Below are positions 59,489 to 64,000 of a stretch of DNA of 64,000 nucleotides, one piece after another. The DNA lies in contig VCMS01000003.1 in NCBI GenBank assembly GCA_022539475.1, forward strand, positions 208,983-272,982, written 5' to 3'. The DNA comes from Gracilaria domingensis (taxonomy: Eukaryota > Rhodophyta > Florideophyceae > Gracilariales > Gracilariaceae). A program made the translations under genes and the position numbers. Position 1 is the first letter of the stretch. Every line of letters begins with the position of its first letter. The notes beneath the pieces are model-generated. The model searched no databases, was not told where the DNA came from, and saw only the letters and a program-made list of their open reading frames with translations.

Positions 59489-62107
59489 ATGGGCGCCAAC
59501 GAGTCCACCCTCCTTCCCCCGCCATCTCCACAAGCACGACGCACTTCGCTGAATCACTCGGTTTCTCATGTCTTGCAACAGGGAAGGCCACTGCACCTGC
59601 TCATCAATCCAACATCACCCCTTCCACCCGACCCAGAGTCTCCTTTCTACAATGCTTTGTTTGATGACTTCATGGCCCTTAATTTCGCTTCAGCCCGTCC
59701 GCTTGCAACGCTAATCGAGGTGTCTATTGACTACTCGAAAGACCAACATGCAATTGCGCTCGTATGTGCGCTTCGGGCGGCTGTGCACCGACTGCGTTCC
59801 GCACAGGGTGTGGTTCTGCTCGGAGCCTTGGTTTTCTCTCATTCGGCGTTGACTGAGCTCATGCGTATATCGCCTTCGGAGGACTCCCTATGCCTCACGC
59901 TTGGTGCTGGTCATGCCGAAAGCTCTTTGCAAGAGGCAGATCGCATAGATCTCGGAAAATCTCTGGTTGCGCGCATTTTAACAGCAGCACTTGACGTACT
60001 TGCCACGCCACAATCATCCGATCTTGCTGCCCAAATCAAGCTTGGTGCCATCGACTTGCTCCTCATCGCGCTTTGCGACGAGCTTTACAGTGTTTCACAT
60101 GCACAGCAACCACTCTCTACGCTGCTAGACCGCTACCCACATCCTGCAAAGGTCATTCACGTGTTGCTCGACTCGCTCAGTCACGCCACTCCTGTCGTTA
60201 ATATCGAAAAGCATTTGAACATTGGTTGTGAGCAAATATCTGCTGTGCAGCGAATGATTCCTGGGAATAATACAGCTCCACGCTTATCACCTTCTGGCGC
60301 ACTGTTCGCCGCGAGTAATAGCGTTGCAAATATCCAAGTGAGTGTGAACAATGCGCTATCGGCCATCACCTCCAAAATTGCTCTGTCTCCTCTTGCTGCA
60401 GGAATCGGGGTCTTTCCCGACGCTGCAGCAGAGGCCCATATGGCTGGTTTTGCGTCGGATCATGTACAAAGCCCAACGTCAAGCAATTCGACCGCTCGCT
60501 CTCCTCGTGCTACTTCTGGACGAAGGTTGAGCAACTCCACAAGTTCATTTGTGTCAGAGCAAAACCGAAACGGTTTGAGACAGTTTTTCTCCAGCGCGAG
60601 CGATGTCTACAATGAAACAGGTCGTGGGAATTCATTCACAGAGGACAGTGCTGCGCGTTCACCTAGATCCCCTGCTCTCTCGAACAAATCAAAGCATACA
60701 TCAATCCACAGAGAAAAGGGCAAACTTCATCTCTTTTCACCCCCAAATCCAATGCACCTTGCCGAACAGGCTTTATCTCTTCTCGTTATACTTTGTGGTC
60801 CGCGGCCATCGGGCCAATATCGCCAGGCCTTGTTTGACATGACTGACTCTGCAAGGCTGGATGAGGAGGATGAATCCTCGTACCCATTCCCTAGGCTTTA
60901 CGAAACTCTAGGAAAGTGGTTGGCACATCCGAAAGCAACCCTACTTGGTTACTATCTAGTAACTGGTAATAAGCGCTTTCGCACATTTGCTCTGGCGAGG
61001 ACAGATCCGGACGTCCTTCTTCTGCCTCTTCTTGCCTCACTGCGACGAAGATGTGTCGTAGGCGCTGTTCCAGCAGATGCATACATACCTGCAGCCATAA
61101 TGCTCACATTAACAAGCGACAAGGGTTTCTGCGAAGCCATTGATTCCATTGACGTTCCAAGCTCCTTTGTCCCGTACTTGGAAGACCCAGCAAGAATTGG
61201 TAATGAAAGAATTGTGATGAGCGGAATGATATTGCTTATTTGTTCAAGGGCAGTGCAGCAGAGCTTAGTAACGCGACGCAAAACCCCCGATCGTTTTCTG
61301 GCATCTCTTCTACTTGGTGTAATGGGAAATGTTTCAGGAGATGTAACGAACTTACATTCGTTGGCTGCCGAGAGACTGTTATCCTTAATTGAATTCCTCG
61401 GTCGCCGTCGCAGAAAAGCGTTAATGCATGAATATCAAAATGAGAATATGCCAAAAAGGCCACCCCGGTTGGGTGATAGCCCTAGATCGCAAGACAATAT
61501 ATCATCAGAAGAGAAGGAAGTGAGCAAGAGAGCGGTGATATCGGAGTCATTCATGAAAGCTTTCGGAAACCCCAAACTCTCAAACTTAATTATGGATTAC
61601 ATTGGTCTTACTTTTGAGGTTGTCGTCTCTATTCTACGCTCTCGAAGTGTTGTTTCTGCCAACAGGCATTTAGTCTACACGTTACTGCACCGTGAGTCTA
61701 TTGTCGAATTAGACCACATTGCGAGAATATCGGACCAGACGAAGGCATTGTGCCACATGCTGCGTCGTATGCTTGACTTTTTTGTTGAGCTCGTTGAAGG
61801 CCACAAAGATGTCAGTTCTGAGTCCAGTACTCCAAAGATTCGTCCGAACAAGTCTCGAAGATCGTCATCCACGGGAATTTCAGTTGAACGCGTTTTTCAC
61901 ATTATTGATAAAAACGCCCGACACTTGAGATCAGATACATTTGATGGACTCCCAGAAGCTCGCTTTAGATATGAAGAATTCGAGCTCGCAAAGGTGTTTT
62001 TAAGACCCTATTCTTGGTCGATTGTAACGCGTTCCACTGATATGTTCTGGGACCTTGACAATGCAACAATGCCGATCTCTCTAGCTCCATTCAGACCAGC
62101 TGGGTGA
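59489..62107 (+). CDS. DYM: Dymeclin (Dyggve-Melchior-Clausen protein) orthologue
   Basis: 872 residues, single exon. The start MGANES is an N-myristoylation-type sequence (Gly2, Ser6), as in dymeclin and HID1. The body is alpha-helical repeat throughout, with a Ser-rich disordered insert at about 320-400. Dymeclin-type phrases run in the expected order: FRTFALARTDPDVLLLPLL, a block on FCEAIDSIDVPSSFVPYL, LVTRRKTPDRFLASLLLGVM, HLVYTLLHRESIVELDHIA, and the C-terminal ISVERVFHIIDKNARHL then KVFLRPYSWSIVTRS. Dymeclin is a peripheral Golgi protein implicated in ER-Golgi traffic and Golgi organisation; its biochemistry is unclear. It is longer than the human protein mainly because of the insert. 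HID1 is a related alternative, but the C-terminal YSWSIV ending favours dymeclin. Confidence 0.88.
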   Translation: MGANESTLLPPPSPQARRTSLNHSVSHVLQQGRPLHLLINPTSPLPPDPESPFYNALFDDFMALNFASARPLATLIEVSIDYSKDQHAIALVCALRAAVHRLRSAQGVVLLGALVFSHSALTELMRISPSEDSLCLTLGAGHAESSLQEADRIDLGKSLVARILTAALDVLATPQSSDLAAQIKLGAIDLLLIALCDELYSVSHAQQPLSTLLDRYPHPAKVIHVLLDSLSHATPVVNIEKHLNIGCEQISAVQRMIPGNNTAPRLSPSGALFAASNSVANIQVSVNNALSAITSKIALSPLAAGIGVFPDAAAEAHMAGFASDHVQSPTSSNSTARSPRATSGRRLSNSTSSFVSEQNRNGLRQFFSSASDVYNETGRGNSFTEDSAARSPRSPALSNKSKHTSIHREKGKLHLFSPPNPMHLAEQALSLLVILCGPRPSGQYRQALFDMTDSARLDEEDESSYPFPRLYETLGKWLAHPKATLLGYYLVTGNKRFRTFALARTDPDVLLLPLLASLRRRCVVGAVPADAYIPAAIMLTLTSDKGFCEAIDSIDVPSSFVPYLEDPARIGNERIVMSGMILLICSRAVQQSLVTRRKTPDRFLASLLLGVMGNVSGDVTNLHSLAAERLLSLIEFLGRRRRKALMHEYQNENMPKRPPRLGDSPRSQDNISSEEKEVSKRAVISESFMKAFGNPKLSNLIMDYIGLTFEVVVSILRSRSVVSANRHLVYTLLHRESIVELDHIARISDQTKALCHMLRRMLDFFVELVEGHKDVSSESSTPKIRPNKSRRSSSTGISVERVFHIIDKNARHLRSDTFDGLPEARFRYEEFELAKVFLRPYSWSIVTRSTDMFWDLDNATMPISLAPFRPAG

Positions 62108-63217
62108 GGGCTTGGAGGCTAAAGATACGAAAGAACGAAGAACTGTGCTCAGTTAAAATGTATGCTATCAGCACTGTGCCCTTCTTTTAATCAGTCTCTT
62201 TGGTTTCTCATGTAGCACCACGTAAACGCCAACCTCAACCATCGAATAATTTTTCACGATACTATACCAGAAAGAACCTCAAAAGAACTTGTTTGTCGTT
62301 TAGAGAAGGACATAAAGGAATTCACCTCGGTTCCGAAGAGAATGAAATGGCTTTGTAATCATGAGTTTTTTGAATCATCATGGGAATATAACCTCGAACA
62401 AGCATCAGATGAACTCTGAACTGTCGTTTTCGATTTCAGCTTGAATGATGTCCACAACATGTTGACGAGACACATGCCATCCGCCTTCACGTGGTGTATC
62501 TGTCTTCCCCCGGGAAGCGAAACGGATCTGCTGTCGGGTCTCCAACGGAGGTCCCACAACATGCTAACTATGGTGCCTCCAAAACAGAGTGAAGTAGGAC
62601 CACTTTTAACTTATTCGCTGCCTATTTCACAAAAGTGAATATCGTTTTGATTATAAAACGCTGCACATCAGAAGACTCACCGTCGGATTACTACACAAAG
62701 CTCCTTCGATGGCGACAGGGCGCTCTTTCTGTTAGTTCTATATAAGCTTCGTAGTCCTGGGACCCAATAATGGAAGATCGCACTTTTCGAAGCTTCTATG
62801 TATCTTTTAGACCTACTGTTGGACAGCTCGAATGCTGCATGCCATGGATAACATCGAAAGAAGGTATATAATGATATGAGTCTGCTTGCATATTACTTCT
62901 TCATTTCATAATGTCCTGGTCTCCTGTTACACATGGGTGCCCAAGTGCACTCCTACACCCGGTAATCAAATGTCGAATAGCAGCAGTAGAGGGAAATATG
63001 ATTCTTGGTAGAATGAGCGTAACATAAAGCGGCCTCCTGCAGGTGGTCCCTCATGAGTCTTCGCGGCTTGTCTTCTTGCAGCGGAAATCTTCTGAAATAA
63101 CGTCTGCAATAAGTTCACCGCATTCATAGCTAGAGAAGGCCCTTCTGAATCCTAGATGAAGATCATTCCAGTTCCGTGACTCATTCTGTTCCAACGCATT
63201 GGTCCTTTGAAACGCCT
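62108..63217. other. 1.1 kb intergenic between convergent dymeclin and GET4
   Basis: No gene recognised. TATA-like strings (62,746; 62,865) have no frame after them. Confidence 0.4.
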
Positions 63218-64000
63218 TCAGTGTGCGCCCATCATGCCGCGTAACATAGAACTCATCATGCCCGCCATCCCACTTGGTTGAGGAGGTTGAATTCCAAAGT
63301 ATTTTGTACCAAGCTTTGTCAGAATAGGCGGTAAACTTTCATCCCTACTGAGCTCCGCTTTGTATACCTGACATATTTTCTGATACAGGGGTGCGGCTGA
63401 TCTTTCTAACTGACACATTTTCAGAAGGAGCTCGCAAAAGTTCCCTAACGGAGGATTGTTCGTTCCGTCACCTCCAGCCTCGATTGAGGTCCATCCCGCG
63501 AGCTGGGCAAACTTCTCCCGTACAACACGTGCGTCCTTGAGGTTCTCCGACCCCAGATATCTTACTATAACCCGCGTGAGAGCCAAACCATGCTCATCAA
63601 CATTTGTGTGGTCTGACGCATATTTGTACAGGAAAGTGGCGCTCTCCTCTGGTGCGTCTGAATAGATGTACAATTGTTGAGACAGCTCGTAGTTTTCTGC
63701 TTCTGCAGCAGCTCGAGCAGTCAAAGCGTTAAGCGTAGCATGGCCATTAGTGAAGCCCGAGCAATCCTCTCTTCCAGACCAAGCCAATGCAGCTTTCAGA
63801 AATCGTAACTTCTCGCGACGAACTTCAATGTCGTTTCCAGCGGTGGGATCAAAAGCATCAGCGATCTTGCGGAGTGCATCAACAGACTCATCTGTGACTT
63901 TTGTTTTGTACTCTACGTAATGCCGTACAGCTGCCAGTCCAAGCGCAGATCCCGCCTGGGCCTGTTTCTTTGAGAGCAAAGTAACAGACGCATCTAAGAG
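63218..64000 (-). CDS. GET4: GET4/TRC35, tail-anchored protein insertion factor, 5' end missing
   Basis: The minus-strand frame is open to the window edge (LLDASVTLLSKKQAQAG at the edge), so the N-terminus lies outside. About 260 residues are visible. Alpha-solenoid wording typical of GET4 is present: ALGLAAVRHYVEYKT, FLKAALAWSGRED, LYIYSDAPEESATFLYKYAS, LTRVIVRYLG and NFCELLLKMCQLERSAAPLYQ, ending with a Met/Gly-rich tail (GMAGMMSSMLRGMMGAH). GET4 with GET5 bridges SGT2 and GET3 and hands tail-anchored proteins to the ER insertion pathway in the cytosol. The Met-rich C-terminal tail recalls SGT2-type substrate-binding regions and is unusual for GET4 as far as I know. Single exon in the visible part. 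Confidence 0.88.
   Translation of the reverse strand, partial: LLDASVTLLSKKQAQAGSALGLAAVRHYVEYKTKVTDESVDALRKIADAFDPTAGNDIEVRREKLRFLKAALAWSGREDCSGFTNGHATLNALTARAAAEAENYELSQQLYIYSDAPEESATFLYKYASDHTNVDEHGLALTRVIVRYLGSENLKDARVVREKFAQLAGWTSIEAGGDGTNNPPLGNFCELLLKMCQLERSAAPLYQKICQVYKAELSRDESLPPILTKLGTKYFGIQPPQPSGMAGMMSSMLRGMMGAH

Overview
This is a nuclear-type eukaryotic window that is gene-moderate and intron-poor. Most genes are single long open frames. Six genes need one or two very short introns (56 to 104 nt), and I reconstructed these by eye. The mix of a plastid-type Mpv17/PMP22 protein, a plant-like wax-ester/diacylglycerol acyltransferase, a metacaspase with the long p20-p10 linker of type II, a peroxisomal uricase, a GT11-like glycosyltransferase and very low intron density suggests a photosynthetic protist. 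A red alga (florideophyte-like) fits best. That assignment is inference; nothing here names the species.

Layout. 0-5.4 kb: 3' end of an M20 ureide/carbamoyl amidohydrolase, a spliced ribosomal-L1-fold nucleolar protein (UTP30/RSL1D1 type), and the first of three hemerythrin-fold paralogues. 5.4-11 kb: a sparse stretch holding two paralogous small secreted proteins with ten cysteines each. 11.8-15.2 kb: an F-box/SNF2/RING protein. 16.3-18.6 kb: the second and third hemerythrin-fold paralogues, tail to tail. 20-29.6 kb: GT11-like glycosyltransferase, ER ubiquitin-conjugating enzyme UBC6/UBE2J2, mRNA 3'-end factor FIP1, a YbaK-like deacylase-domain protein and SM protein SLY1. 29.9-31 kb: remnants of a non-LTR retrotransposon. 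31.9-41.3 kb: WS/DGAT acyltransferase, metacaspase and rRNA methyltransferase SPB1. 43.3-50.8 kb: a small basic protein with a perfect TATA box, uricase, a bromodomain/AT-hook protein and the Mpv17 protein. 51.2-54.8 kb: a P-loop/CYTH-like protein divergent from a Maf pyrophosphatase, which converges on a zinc-finger protein. 55.6-64 kb: a secreted cupin/JmjC-like protein with degenerate metal site, another retrotransposon remnant, a 57-nt hairpin, dymeclin, and partial GET4.

Functional threads. Housekeeping of the secretory pathway is well represented (UBC6 in ERAD, SLY1 in ER-Golgi fusion, dymeclin at the Golgi, GET4 in tail-anchored insertion). Ribosome biogenesis (L1-fold protein, SPB1) and mRNA/chromatin functions (FIP1, bromodomain, SNF2) also recur. 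Uricase and the M20 amidohydrolase may serve purine/ureide breakdown. The genes are not arranged as operons.

Most unusual: (1) introns with a rigid GTACG(T/A/C) donor and a CTAAC-like branch site; (2) a local pair of secreted ten-cysteine proteins I do not recognise; (3) three local hemerythrin-fold paralogues that appear to have lost their iron-binding histidines; (4) a retroelement family visible as three degraded 3' ends with a shared terminal motif. I saw no tRNA, rRNA, CRISPR array or prokaryotic features.
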